From Trichomonas vaginalis G3 (taxonomy: Eukaryota > Parabasalia > Trichomonadida > Trichomonadidae), in NCBI RefSeq assembly GCF_026262505.1, contig NC_067205.1:26924556-26988555 (forward strand): 64,000 nucleotides of DNA, in the 5' to 3' direction. The number at the start of each line of letters is the position of its first letter. Within the stretch, counting starts at the first letter, position 1. A program made the position numbers and the translations under genes. The notes under the pieces were generated by a model. The model did no database searches, was not told where the DNA came from, and saw only the letters and a program-made list of their open reading frames with translations. Below, one piece after another: positions 46,436 to 55,782 of the stretch.

Positions 46436-49400
46436 ATGGTATGTTATAAACTTGGTGGAAAGTATGAATGTTCTACGTTAAACCTCAATAATATTGGAAC
46501 ATTACTACATCAGCTCTTGAAGGAGAACTTTATATCAGAGATAGAAGCAAATGCTGCAGGTATTGTTGAAATGCACTATGACTTCTTCTTGACAAACATA
46601 AAGAATCTTACTGAAATAAAGATGTATGATTTAACAGAATATGAAGGCTTAACGATGTCAGATGTAAAGAAAGGCAAACCAAAAAAGAGACCATATAGAG
46701 ATGAAAGCACACTGACAAATGACCAGAAAGCCATTTTGGAAGCTCTTAAGCAAACAGGAAACCCAGCACTTTAGAAAGCTTTTGGAAAGATAATGGTGAA
46801 AAGAAGTTTTATAAGAAGAGAAGCGGTCAGTTCTGGAAGTATCTTTGCACATTACCTATAAATCTTGAACGCTACCAAATCTTCAATGAACTGAACAAAA
46901 GAACTGCAACACTTATGACAGAAGACAATTGTTTCGTTTATGCTTGCATTCAGGCTGGAGTAAATGAAGAAACTATTGACCACATGAGAGAAGTCATTCG
47001 TGTTAGAGACTTTCCTCAAAGTAAAGTACAAGAAATTTCTGACGCAACAGGTATAGCATTTAATGTTACCATTGGTTATTTCAATGACTCAAGACATAAT
47101 GAAATAAAGAGGTATATACCAAAAGAATGTGAAACTGTTCGAACTATTGACTTACTTCTTGTTGAAGACCACTACATGCTAAATGAAAGATTACCAATGA
47201 CAACATATTTCATTCGCAACTATATAGAAATTCTCAAAGCTTGTGGTGGAATGAACATTGAGAAACAGATGAAGATTTATACAAAGAGAGAAGATAAATA
47301 TGTAGTTCGCATGGATAGAACTACACCGCTATGGGATGTTATGAAAACATTGTGGGAGTGCAAATATTTCGAACCTATTTCTTATGGAGAACTTTTCACA
47401 TATACGACTGACTTATATAAACAGAACCTTGCACCATTTAAAGATTTGACATATGCTCCAAAGTATTGTGTACAACTGAAGAAGAAAGCCGAGTCAAAAG
47501 AAGTAAATAAAAATAAGTGCAAGTTCATTCCTGAGCACGTTTTCTTTGCTGACTTTGAGTGTAGCACAGACGGCTTTCATAAAGCTTTTAACATCTGTTA
47601 TGACAGTGAAGATGGTTCGGTGAGTGAAAGCATTTGGGGTCAGAACTGTGCAACAGAATTTTTGGAACGACTTCCTGACAAGAGTTTAATATATTTCCAT
47701 AACCTCAGTTATGATATAAACTTCATCTTAAGACACATGACAGAAGTGAAAGGAACTCCCATCATTAAAGGTTCACGAACAATGCAAATAACTGGCTTAT
47801 ATAAAGGAAGGGCAATTATTATAAAAGACTCTTACAGTGTTATAAATAAGAAGCTTAAACTATTTCCTGCTATGTTTAACTTACAAACAGGACCGAAAGA
47901 AGTATTTCCATATAACTACTACAGCAGTACTTTGTTAGCAAATGACAACAGAACTGGTGTCATTTCTGAAGCATGTAAGTTTATCCAGGATGCAGATACA
48001 TTTATGAAAAACATAGATTCCATCAAAGGTTGCAGAATAGATGAAAACCATTTCGACTTAGAAAAATATAGCACGTTTTACTGCAAACAAGATGTAAGAA
48101 TTTTAAGAGAAGGTTTTGTAAAGTTCCGCAATGACTTATTGAAAGAGTTTGATTTAAACGTTTATGACTACGTTAGTATTTGTTCAATTGCTAACAAATT
48201 ATTTGAGAACAGAGTATACTTCCCGAATGGAAATCTTTATGACCTCTCAAATAAACCAAGAGAATTTATTTCGAGATGCATTCAAGGTGGAAGATGTATG
48301 CTGTCAGATAACATGAAACAAAAGAGCGAAAAGAAACTCATTGCTGACTTCGATGCTGTTTCATTATATCCCTCAGCTATCGCGAGACTTTATACTTTAG
48401 AAGGAATTCCAAAAGTATTGAAGGATGAGATGTTAAGCACAGAGTATCTCATGAGACATTTATTCGATGACGACCAAAAGGAACCCATTGGTGAAAAGTT
48501 TATGTCCGGCTTCTTTGTTCTCATTAAGATAACAGAGATTGGAATACATAGACACTTTCATTTAATAGTTTGCGACCCTGAACTAAATCCAGAACTTAAC
48601 GTTCCAAGAAGTTCAAACACTTGCTGTTTAATGTATGTTGACCATATAACATTACAAGACCTCATAAAATATCAAGGTGTCAAATGTGAAGTGTTGCAAG
48701 GATACTATTACGATGGAAACAGAGATATTAGAATAAGAGATGAAGTAAAGAAGTTGTTTGAGTTAAGGTTAAAGTATAAGAAAGAAGGAAATCCTTTGCA
48801 AGAAAATATAAAGCTCATTCTGAACAGTATTTATGGCAAAACTATTCTATCTCCTATTGAGTCAAAAATAACCATAGTAGATGACAAAGATGCTATAAGA
48901 TATGCTATAAGAAACTACAACCATATAGTGAAGTTCGAAGGTTTGGATGGTTCAGATAAAACTATTTTCAAGCTAACCAAAAGCATTTGCAGACACTTTA
49001 ACTTTTGCCCACTTGGTGTTAACATTCTGTCTATGTCGAAGAGAATAATGTGTGAAGTATTCTGTACTGCTGAGGACTTAGGAATGGACATCTTTTATAG
49101 CGACACCGACAGTATGCATCTCTACAATGAAGATATCCCTCGTTTAGCTGAAGAGTTTGAGAAACGTTATGGAAGAGTTCTCATTGGTAAAAACCTTGGT
49201 CAGTTTCATAGTGACTTCGCAGAAATAACACCTGGAAAACAAAGTTTAGCATACAAGTCAATATTTTGTGGAAAGAAGACCTACACAGACTTACTCACTA
49301 ACGATTTAAATGAAGTTGCATTTCACTGCAGAATGAAAGGCGTGAAGCAAGATGTTATTGCTTTAACCGCTAATGAAATGTTTCCTGACTCTGTTCAGTG

Positions 49401-49608
49401 TTTCTATGATGAAGATAAAGGTTTAATGGTTCCGCAAGGAAAATTTGACAAAGACTCTGAGTTCAGTTTAATGAAACTTTACAAAGCACTTCATGATGGT
49501 CAAGAGATTGGATTTGACTTATGTAAGTCTTCTAGTCCTTGCTTTACTGAAAAGTTTAACTTCTCAATAACGACTAAAACAAGCTTTATTCGTAAGTTGA
49601 AGTTCTGA
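46436..49608 (+). CDS. M3 DNA polymerase B (protein-primed), catalytic part intact
   Basis: The protein of about 1,050 aa starts at ATG 46436. One shift, a T missing from the CTTTAG run at 46770-46775, splits off the first 112 residues; from 46915 an 897-codon frame is open. In that frame: Exo I FFADFECS (212), Exo II YFHNLSYDINF (260), Exo III TFYCKQDVRI (387), motif A LIADFDAVSLYPS (476), motif B LILNSIYGK (634), motif C YSDTDSM (728). All catalytic acidic residues are present. The large insertions near motif A fit protein-primed polymerases that replicate Mavericks from their ends. Confidence 0.93.
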
Positions 49609-49729
49609 GGTCATTTATTTTTGTCAGCAGTGAGACCATTCGTGATAAAAATAATGAGGTCATGAATGAGGTCATTTATTTTTGTCAGCAATGAGGTCAT
49701 TCGTGATAAAAATAAAGCTAGCGTAGATT
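49609..49729. repeat. repeated convergent 3' region between polymerase and minor capsid genes
   Basis: Two copies of a block of about 55-63 bp (GAGGTCATTTATTTTTGTCAG ... GGTCATTCGTGATAAAAATAA). Each half carries ATTTATTTTTG on one strand and a similar motif on the other. It lies between converging stops, so it may hold 3'-end signals for both genes. Confidence 0.6.
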
Positions 49730-50587
49730 TTACAATACTGCGATGGTAGAGTTTAAGAGTTGTGCTTCAATGTAGAGACAGTCCTTATGGTCTGGAGGTA
49801 AGAACACTGGGCAGTTATGGTCATGAGTGGAGAACATGTCTATCCAAAACTCACGATTGAAGCCAGTTAATTTATAGTATTTAGGGTTAGGAAGTGGTGA
49901 AGTTCTTGTATGACCAATGAACTCATTTTCAACGCCTTTGGCTATATTAGAGAAAAGAATAGCTTGCTTTCTATCCCAAACGCCAGGTGTTACAATCTTT
50001 GAAAATTCATTTTTCCTCGGAAGCATTGCATCATAATTGAAAACATTCTTGAAATCATCACTTGGTTCAGAGATTTGAAATCTTATACGTAATGGATTTT
50101 TTTTCTTTTTAGCTACTTCATTGAATGGTGAGAATACAACAAACTGACAGTCATGTGTTCCATCTTCATTTTCATTAAATTCATAATGAAAGTCTATAAG
50201 TTGTGGCTGACTACCTTCTTCTTTCAGTTGTGCAAGAAACTCACGTAAAGGCTGTAAAGTTTGTACTTCAATGTTGAACTTTTTCTCGAACATCTCATTA
50301 AATGAAATCATACATTGTAGCAATGTTGTATCGTCTTTAAAGTATTTGTATATGTGAATGTTTTGGGCGCTTAAAGACTGTTCGTCATTTTCTATCTCGA
50401 CTTGAAGTATAAAGTCAACCTTTCTGAAAGCACGTGTTATATACATATTTGTTATGCCAATGTACTTCTCTTCATTTATGTTCACAATCCAGTCTGTTGG
50501 AAACTTAAACGTTACTCTGTTCCCCTTTATTTTGACGTCAGAGTTTTCACTACTGAACGCAACAGATAAAGGTATTTGTCTATACAT
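49730..50587 (-). CDS. M3 minor capsid / virion protein candidate, 285 aa
   Basis: Intact from ATG 50587. Beta-rich; it begins MYRQIPLSVAFSSENSDVKI and has VTFKFPTDWIVNINEEKYIGI, a pattern of capsid-associated proteins in Polinton-like viruses in which a leading strand is followed by a W-V-x(5)-Y-I-x(2)-T segment. It is adjacent, on the opposite strand, to the major capsid gene cluster. No enzyme motif. The M1 pair (532 and 5701) may have a comparable role, but similarity is weak by eye. Confidence 0.55.
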   Translation of the reverse strand: MYRQIPLSVAFSSENSDVKIKGNRVTFKFPTDWIVNINEEKYIGITNMYITRAFRKVDFILQVEIENDEQSLSAQNIHIYKYFKDDTTLLQCMISFNEMFEKKFNIEVQTLQPLREFLAQLKEEGSQPQLIDFHYEFNENEDGTHDCQFVVFSPFNEVAKKKKNPLRIRFQISEPSDDFKNVFNYDAMLPRKNEFSKIVTPGVWDRKQAILFSNIAKGVENEFIGHTRTSPLPNPKYYKLTGFNREFWIDMFSTHDHNCPVFLPPDHKDCLYIEAQLLNSTIAVL

Positions 50588-50611
50588 TTAGTTCCGATAA
50601 AAATAAACCAT

Positions 50612-50881
50612 TTACTCTTTCTTTGCTTCAGCTTCTTTAGCTTTTGCTTCAGCTTCTTCTCTAGCTTTCTTCGCCAGCAAACGTGGGTTCTTTTGTCTTC
50701 CAGCAGCTAATGCAGCAAGTTGTTTTTCACTAAGTTTTCTCTTTGGTCTCTCTGGCTTTTGTTCTTGTTTTTGTTCCTTCAGTTCGGATAAAATTTGCTC
50801 ACGAATTTCTTTCTTCAATGCTTCAACATCTATGACCCCTGGGTCTTGTCCGTAGGGCTTGTCTGAGTCATTTGACTGCAG
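50612..50881 (-). CDS. basic, Ala/Glu/Lys-rich M3 protein with lost ATG
   Basis: The frame is open upstream to a CTG at 50879-50881, where other genes have ATG after the same box (TTTTTATCTGCAG). A single T-to-G change on the plus strand would explain the lost start. Residues 20-89 are an extremely charged helix (KRKLSEKQLAALAAGRQKNP, then EEAEAKAKEAEAKK). This resembles basic core or scaffold proteins. No internal ATG restores a long product. Confidence 0.5.
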   Translation of the reverse strand: MQSNDSDKPYGQDPGVIDVEALKKEIREQILSELKEQKQEQKPERPKRKLSEKQLAALAAGRQKNPRLLAKKAREEAEAKAKEAEAKKE

Positions 50882-50916
50882 ATAAAAAACAAAATTAAAA
50901 CTTTAACCGATGTAAA

Positions 50917-51351
50917 ATGAGCTTGTCAAAATCAGAGCGAGAGTCTATTATATTAAATGACGCAAGAGGAATACAACATCCTTTCTATTACGTAAGTCAG
51001 AGTAAAGATGGTAAAATATACGTAAGAAAAAGAAAGGTTCCATTAGCGAATGCAGAAAGCGACAACATTAAGGTGTATGGTAAGGGTGAAGTCCACGAAG
51101 CCCATATAAAACCTTCTGTTCAAACTGAGCCACCAATAGAACCAGAAGAAAAGAAGCCAGATGTACTTTCAATAACGAACCAAGAGCTTATTGCAAAGTT
51201 CGTGAATTTCATTGAAAAACAAACCGAGTCAAAGAATCCTGACCCGCCAGTGAAAGAAGTTGAGACAAAAGAGAATGTACAGTTCATTGAAAATGTCAAG
51301 AAACAACTTCCACCACGAATGCCAAGAAGAAGAGTGAGAATAATGAAGTAA
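50917..51351 (+). CDS. 144-aa M3 protein ahead of the major capsid gene
   Basis: Intact. The N-terminal part has FYYVSQSKDGKIYVRKRKVP, a motif (F/Y-x-hydrophobic, KDGK/R, RK-basic) also seen in the gene at 53491 (YIHTMKDGRVQFRKIKQP). A Pro/Glu-rich linker and a helical, basic end (PPRMPRRRVRIMK) follow. It is 27 bp upstream of the capsid gene and probably belongs to the same late group. A scaffold or cement function is possible. Unknown family. Confidence 0.5.
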   Translation: MSLSKSERESIILNDARGIQHPFYYVSQSKDGKIYVRKRKVPLANAESDNIKVYGKGEVHEAHIKPSVQTEPPIEPEEKKPDVLSITNQELIAKFVNFIEKQTESKNPDPPVKEVETKENVQFIENVKKQLPPRMPRRRVRIMK

Positions 51352-51378
51352 ATAGATATTTTTATCCGAAGTAAATAC

Positions 51379-52953
51379 ATGCAGAACGAACAGTTAAACG
51401 AATTTACTCCAGCAGAGCATATTCATCAGATTCGCTCATATTTCGATATCATAGACAATGCAGTTCAAATTGGTGACACTAATAGAAAATATTCTGACGC
51501 AAAGATTCCATCACAACCTGGAACTGCTAAAGATAACACATGGGTAACATTCAATCTCTCACCTCCTGGTGAAAATATGTTGGACCTTTACAATACATTC
51601 ATTACGTATAAAATGGAAGGTCAATTTATTGCAGATAAAGAAATTGGTTCAGGTTCCAATAAAACAAACCCACCAGGATTTTGGATTGGTTTCGATGACG
51701 CTTTCTATGCAGTTGCTGGATATCAAATCCTTGCAAATGGTCGTATCGTATATTCTCAAGACAACGCAAGAGAAGAAGCATATATAACTTCAAACTCACA
51801 AACTACCGAACAAATAAAGAAAGTAGATGTTTTCTCAAAGACTCGACATGAAGATGTATGGAGTCATTCGGGAACATGCAGAACAGGACAAATTGTTAGT
51901 GGTCCAATTACAGCAGGAAAGTCATTTGATTTTAAGCTTCGTTTAAGAATTCCTGTTAGAAGATTCCTTCCATTAGAAGCTATTCGATTTATTCCTGCAT
52001 TTGCTGGTAACATTCAGCTTAAAGTAAAGTTCAGTAGCGACGCATTACAATGCACATCTATATCTGTAAATGATATCATTGCTTTCAATCCAACTCTTAA
52101 AGTTGCATTTGCTTCAGATTCAAATCCACCGACAAATAAATTTGTTCCATGGAATGAACCATTCACTATGATAACGAAGGCAGTAGAAGCTAGTGGAACA
52201 GTTACTATTACAACTGTAAACCAGCAACTATTTCGAACAAAGATGGATTTTAATGAATGTTTCATTCATCCAAAGTCATTCTCTTTAGACCCTAACATTT
52301 ATACAGAACTTGTAGAACATTATACAAACGAGGCTTTATGTTTTCCTGTTAAAGTTATGGATTGGATTCCTATGGACGGTTCATTCTCAAAGAATACAGA
52401 TAGTTCAAGTGCAACATTTACAGCAGCTTATACGCCTATTAATGTTAAAAGTATTTGGGCACTATTTAGAAAGAAAGACAACTATTATGTTAATTTTGAG
52501 AACCCTAAGTTTAAATATCTTCAGCTTTCCATGGGAGCTTATGGAAATATGCCTGCAGAACCTGAAAAATCATATGGACCTGTATTTTATGAAATGGTTG
52601 CGAACGCTTGCAATACAAACAATGATATGATTGGATTTAATGAAGATGTTATGAGGTCATTGGTGGATGATGGTAGTGTGGAACATAAATGGGATAGCTA
52701 TGACAACACACATTTCTTATGTGGTTTTCCAACAGAAGTGGACTTTTGCTTCCAGCAAGGTCAAACATCTACTGCTCCAATAACATACAAATTGTCTGTT
52801 AAAGGACCTATTGAACTAGCAACTGAAAACGTACCAAAGCCACTTATTGGATTTATGAGGGATTGTTGCTTTGCCATTCAGGTGCGTGCTAATGGAATCC
52901 CAATAATAAGATTAGATGACTATAACTTAGCCGCGGACGACAGTGAGGAATAA
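51379..52953 (+). CDS. M3 major capsid protein (double jelly-roll type)
   Basis: An intact 524-aa frame. Size, strong beta content and position in the structural cluster match Polinton major capsid proteins. Characteristic segments are FNLSPPGENMLDLYNTFITY near the start, the inter-roll stretch FKLRLRIPVRRFLPLEA at about 190-206, GNIQLKVKFSSDALQ and a second roll up to YKLSVKGPIELA. The M2 gene at 56635-58275 has the same RIPV-x(4)-L core. It should form the virion shell. A TTTTTATCCGAAG leader precedes the ATG. No disruption. Confidence 0.8.
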   Translation: MQNEQLNEFTPAEHIHQIRSYFDIIDNAVQIGDTNRKYSDAKIPSQPGTAKDNTWVTFNLSPPGENMLDLYNTFITYKMEGQFIADKEIGSGSNKTNPPGFWIGFDDAFYAVAGYQILANGRIVYSQDNAREEAYITSNSQTTEQIKKVDVFSKTRHEDVWSHSGTCRTGQIVSGPITAGKSFDFKLRLRIPVRRFLPLEAIRFIPAFAGNIQLKVKFSSDALQCTSISVNDIIAFNPTLKVAFASDSNPPTNKFVPWNEPFTMITKAVEASGTVTITTVNQQLFRTKMDFNECFIHPKSFSLDPNIYTELVEHYTNEALCFPVKVMDWIPMDGSFSKNTDSSSATFTAAYTPINVKSIWALFRKKDNYYVNFENPKFKYLQLSMGAYGNMPAEPEKSYGPVFYEMVANACNTNNDMIGFNEDVMRSLVDDGSVEHKWDSYDNTHFLCGFPTEVDFCFQQGQTSTAPITYKLSVKGPIELATENVPKPLIGFMRDCCFAIQVRANGIPIIRLDDYNLAADDSEE

Positions 52954-52983
52954 AGGATGAACGTTTATTTTTAAAGCATATAA

Positions 52984-53442
52984 ATGAGTTCTTCATCAAG
53001 CTCTCGCGAACCTTCACCATCTATGAAACAAACTTTACCAAACGATTATGGAGCACCTATTGAATATTTCTTACGAGCTGCACAATGGCAAAGAGCAGTC
53101 TCACCAAGGTTAGGTGTTCCACCAGCTCCTGTCAAAAATAGCATTTGGTCAAGTTCTTATATAAGATATGGTCTCCCACTGGGTTTGCTAGCTACAGCAG
53201 GAGCAGTTATGATGTTGAAAAGAAATAAAGCAAATGTTGTAAATAATACTGAAGTAGCTGAAGTTAAACAAACTCCAACACCTTCGCCAAAACCAACACC
53301 TTCACAAGCAAAACCTTCAATGACTCCTGAACCTATGGAAGTACAAACTCCTGTTCAAAAGTCAACTCCTAAACCGACTCCAACATTTAAACCAGAACCT
53401 ACTCCTCAAATAAATCGTAAAACTCCTGCGTTTCCTTACTGA
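52984..53442 (+). CDS. single-pass membrane protein with Pro/Thr-rich tail, M3
   Basis: 152 aa, intact. A Ser-rich start, then a transmembrane segment at about 62-79 (YGLPLGLLATAGAVMML) and a long PTPSPKPTPSQAKP-type tail from about residue 95 to the end. It lies directly after the major capsid gene. It could anchor virions or capsid subassemblies to membranes. No homologue is recognised. Confidence 0.55.
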   Translation: MSSSSSSREPSPSMKQTLPNDYGAPIEYFLRAAQWQRAVSPRLGVPPAPVKNSIWSSSYIRYGLPLGLLATAGAVMMLKRNKANVVNNTEVAEVKQTPTPSPKPTPSQAKPSMTPEPMEVQTPVQKSTPKPTPTFKPEPTPQINRKTPAFPY

Positions 53443-53490
53443 AAAAATAACGTTATTTTTATTTAATATTAAAATTTTTATTTGATTGAA

Positions 53491-53733
53491 ATGACGACTA
53501 AAGTCACTGAAGCAATGAAACAAAAGTTTTTGGTAGAATACATTAAATCAGGAACTATTCCAGAAGGTTTTTACATTCATACTATGAAGGATGGTAGAGT
53601 TCAGTTTAGAAAGATAAAGCAACCATTAGATAGAGAAGGAATTTTGAGAAAGATTAAACTTCATGAGGACAACATTGCTGAACTTAAGAAGAAGTTAGAA
53701 GAGTTGGAGAAAGCAGACGACAGTGAGTTATAA
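53491..53733 (+). CDS. 80-aa M3 protein with C-terminal coiled coil
   Basis: ATG 53491 was chosen. Residues 25-50 carry FYIHTMKDGRVQFRKIKQPL, and 52-78 form a coiled coil (LRKIKLHEDNIAELKKKLEE). The M2 gene at 58888 has a similar order (basic FKISKIKGVVSLKSIP then coiled coil). Its last codons form the inner edge of the right TIR. Confidence 0.5.
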   Translation: MTTKVTEAMKQKFLVEYIKSGTIPEGFYIHTMKDGRVQFRKIKQPLDREGILRKIKLHEDNIAELKKKLEELEKADDSEL

Positions 53734-53773
53734 AGCAATGAATTCAACAGGGTGAAAAAACAGGTGAAAAAAG

Positions 53774-53789
53774 AGGTGAGATCTCACCT
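53774..53789. promoter_or_regulatory. operator-like palindrome AGGTGAGATCTCACCT in the TIR
   Basis: A perfect 16-bp palindrome preceded by GGTGAAAAAA repeats, about 100 bp upstream of the terminal gene. A second copy is in the left TIR (33235-33250). It shares the AGATCT core with 42231 and 43329. Confidence 0.45.
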
Positions 53790-53889
53790 AAATTTATTTT
53801 TGTGCTATGTTTTCATACGTGTGAGGGTGGTGATATCATTAATTTTTAAGTTTATTTTTTATTTTATTTTTTATTTTATTTTTATATAA

Positions 53890-54216
53890 ATGACGAAAAC
53901 TATTGAGATAACAAACTACAACGGTCATGAGTTCAAGAATTTGTTCTTCGTTCCTCGTGAAAATACATTCTATCAGATACGAGGGAGAAAGGGTAAAGTT
54001 AGTTTGAGCGTTTACGACAACAAACATAATGGGAGATATATAAAAGCAATAGATACAAACGGTAAGCGTGTTTCATTAGCTTTGTCAAAACTTACATACA
54101 TTTATTTTGACAGTGATTTTGACTCTGACGATTGGAGTGACAGCAGCGATACTGAAGAATATGAACTATTGTGTGAAGCACAACAATGGGAGGAGTTGCA
54201 ATACTTTTGTAAATGA
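53890..54216 (+). CDS. TIR-encoded protein of M3, 108 aa, right copy intact
   Basis: It follows an ATTTTTATATAA box. The N-terminal half is beta-rich and basic (NTFYQIRGRKGKVSLSVYDN); the C-terminal part is very acidic (FDSDFDSDDWSDSSDTEEYE). Because it lies in the TIR, each element carries two copies; the left copy is broken. It is the gene closest to the DNA ends, so a role at the termini (replication, packaging or host interaction) is a reasonable guess only. Confidence 0.6.
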   Translation: MTKTIEITNYNGHEFKNLFFVPRENTFYQIRGRKGKVSLSVYDNKHNGRYIKAIDTNGKRVSLALSKLTYIYFDSDFDSDDWSDSSDTEEYELLCEAQQWEELQYFCK

Positions 54217-54443
54217 GAACATTAGTGGGAACGTTAGTGAGAACGTTTATTTTTTCATTAGTGAAGTCGTTAGCGAAAATGTTAGTGAGGTGAAGTGGTT
54301 GGCGGCTTTGTAAATATTTAAGGTTAAGTTAGTGTTGTCGTTTGTGTTGTAAAATATACGTTAGCGGTTTTGTAAAGTGTCAAACTGTTATCTTGGGTAA
54401 GGTGGAACGCAGTGCCGCCGTACCCAAGATAGGTATACTAACT

Positions 54444-54810
54444 CATAATTATTAATTATTATATCACGGTAAATTTTCATTAATTCAGAATTAATGTCTA
54501 TTTTATATGGGTTCTCGATGTTTGATGAAAGAGGCGGGGGGTATGTTGGATAAGTGGGAATTTCAACAGGTTCTTTACCAGGTTCAGATAAAATGATTGG
54601 GTCTCCATTCTCATGGTTTTCTTCATTCTCCTCATTCTTCGGTAAGTCACGAGTTAATAAATTTGGTTGAGTTGCTGACCTTGTTAATTCAGGGCTAACA
54701 TTAACTTTAACATTTTGAATAATTCGTGATTTATCATCATTTACGTTATAACCAACCGTAATCTCTGCTTTTGCGTTAGTGTTCTTTTGACTAGTGAAAC
54801 GTCTTCTCAT
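54444..54810 (-). pseudogene. 5' half of the M2 gene split by M3
   Basis: ATG 54810 starts MRRRFTSQKN. The N-terminal region is hydrophilic, with an acidic Asn-rich stretch and a Pro-rich TYPTYPPPL linker, and reads open up to the M3 end, where it runs into TIR sequence. The continuation is at 32585-32276. The pair is the homologue of 36238-36874. Confidence 0.8.
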
Positions 54811-54843
54811 TTATAATCGAATAAAAAAAATATATTTAAACTT

Positions 54844-55742
54844 TTATTTTGCTGGAACTTTTGAATCTATTATTCCCTGTATTTGTTCTTGAAGTTGGTT
54901 TTTAGCTGGTTCATTGTAATTAATAGACCTAATATATTCATTAATTGCATTCTTATAATCATCTGATTTCTCAAATTTTCTTTTATCTGATTCCTTAACT
55001 AAATCATAAGTTAAACCTCGTTGCTGATATAATGGTTTCTTAATTAAATCTTTGAATGCTTGAGATAAAGCACCCGATGCAATTCTTGCTACTATAATTG
55101 GTTGGAATTGCTGTTTAAGTTCATCTTTAACATTTGCGAAAACTGGATCGAATAAAGCAACTTTAAAGAATTTCTTAGCTGAAATTTCAGGTCTAATATT
55201 TGTATATTGACCATCAAACTGGTTAGAATATCGTGGTAATCCATCCGGTCCCTCTTCAATAGCATTTAATTCTTCATTGAAATAAGAATATGGATTACGA
55301 CGGTATGAATTAATTGGACCATTTTCACCTTCTCCAATGTATTTTTAACAGCTTTTCCATTTTCATCAAATTGCATAGGATAACGTTCATTATATACTTT
55401 ACGTTTAGGATAATCAGACATAGTTAATTTATAACCATTTATGACTTTAATATTACCTTGACCATCAGTAACGAAAACTTCATTTATACCATCAGGTTTT
55501 CCATTTGGACCCGTAATGTCTGCTTCGTGTGCTTCCCAATTTGGACCATGACGTTTGGCATATGCTTGAGCTTCTGGTAATGTTAAAACGTTTCTCATTT
55601 GTTTAACATCTTTTTGAAGACCAGCAACAATATGAACTAATTCTTTCATTCCATCAGGAACTTTCATAGTTCTATTATATGTACCCTTTTTGTTTGTCCC
55701 TTGTTTTAATGGAACCTGTAGAAGATTTGCTATTTCTGTCAT
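54844..55742 (-). pseudogene. M2 protein of about 298 aa, one frameshift
   Basis: From ATG 55742 ([14 protein letters not shown]) it is open to about 55330. There an A5 run, which should be A6, shifts the frame; the other frame continues [20 protein letters not shown] to TAA 54844. The middle has a beta-hairpin-like [20 protein letters not shown]; the C-terminal 100 residues are helical and Gln/Lys-rich. It lies next to the packaging ATPase. No homologue is recognised; assembly or scaffolding is plausible. Confidence 0.5.
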
Positions 55743-55782
55743 GTTTAATTATAAATAAAAAATAAAAATTAATTATAAAAAG

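Larger units (their letters stand above)
32586..54443. mobile_element. M3: inner Maverick, about 21.9 kb, nested in M2
   Basis: Inverted ends start AGTTAGTATACCTATCTTGG (32586) and end with the complement at 54443. TCATAA lies directly left (32580-32585) and again at 54443-54448, overlapping the last element base. Removing M3 plus one TCATAA restores an uninterrupted frame in the M2 host gene, which proves the insertion. M3 has the full replication and capsid gene set: polymerase B, integrase, packaging ATPase, major capsid, minor-capsid candidates and fibre. Polymerase core and capsid frames are open; ATPase, integrase and fibre are shifted. Confidence 0.95.
53725..54443. repeat. M3 right TIR (719 bp)
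   Basis: Complement of 32586-33299. It holds an intact copy of the terminal gene, the AGGTGAGATCTCACCT palindrome (53774-53789) and T-rich promoter-like DNA (53850-53889). Confidence 0.9.
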
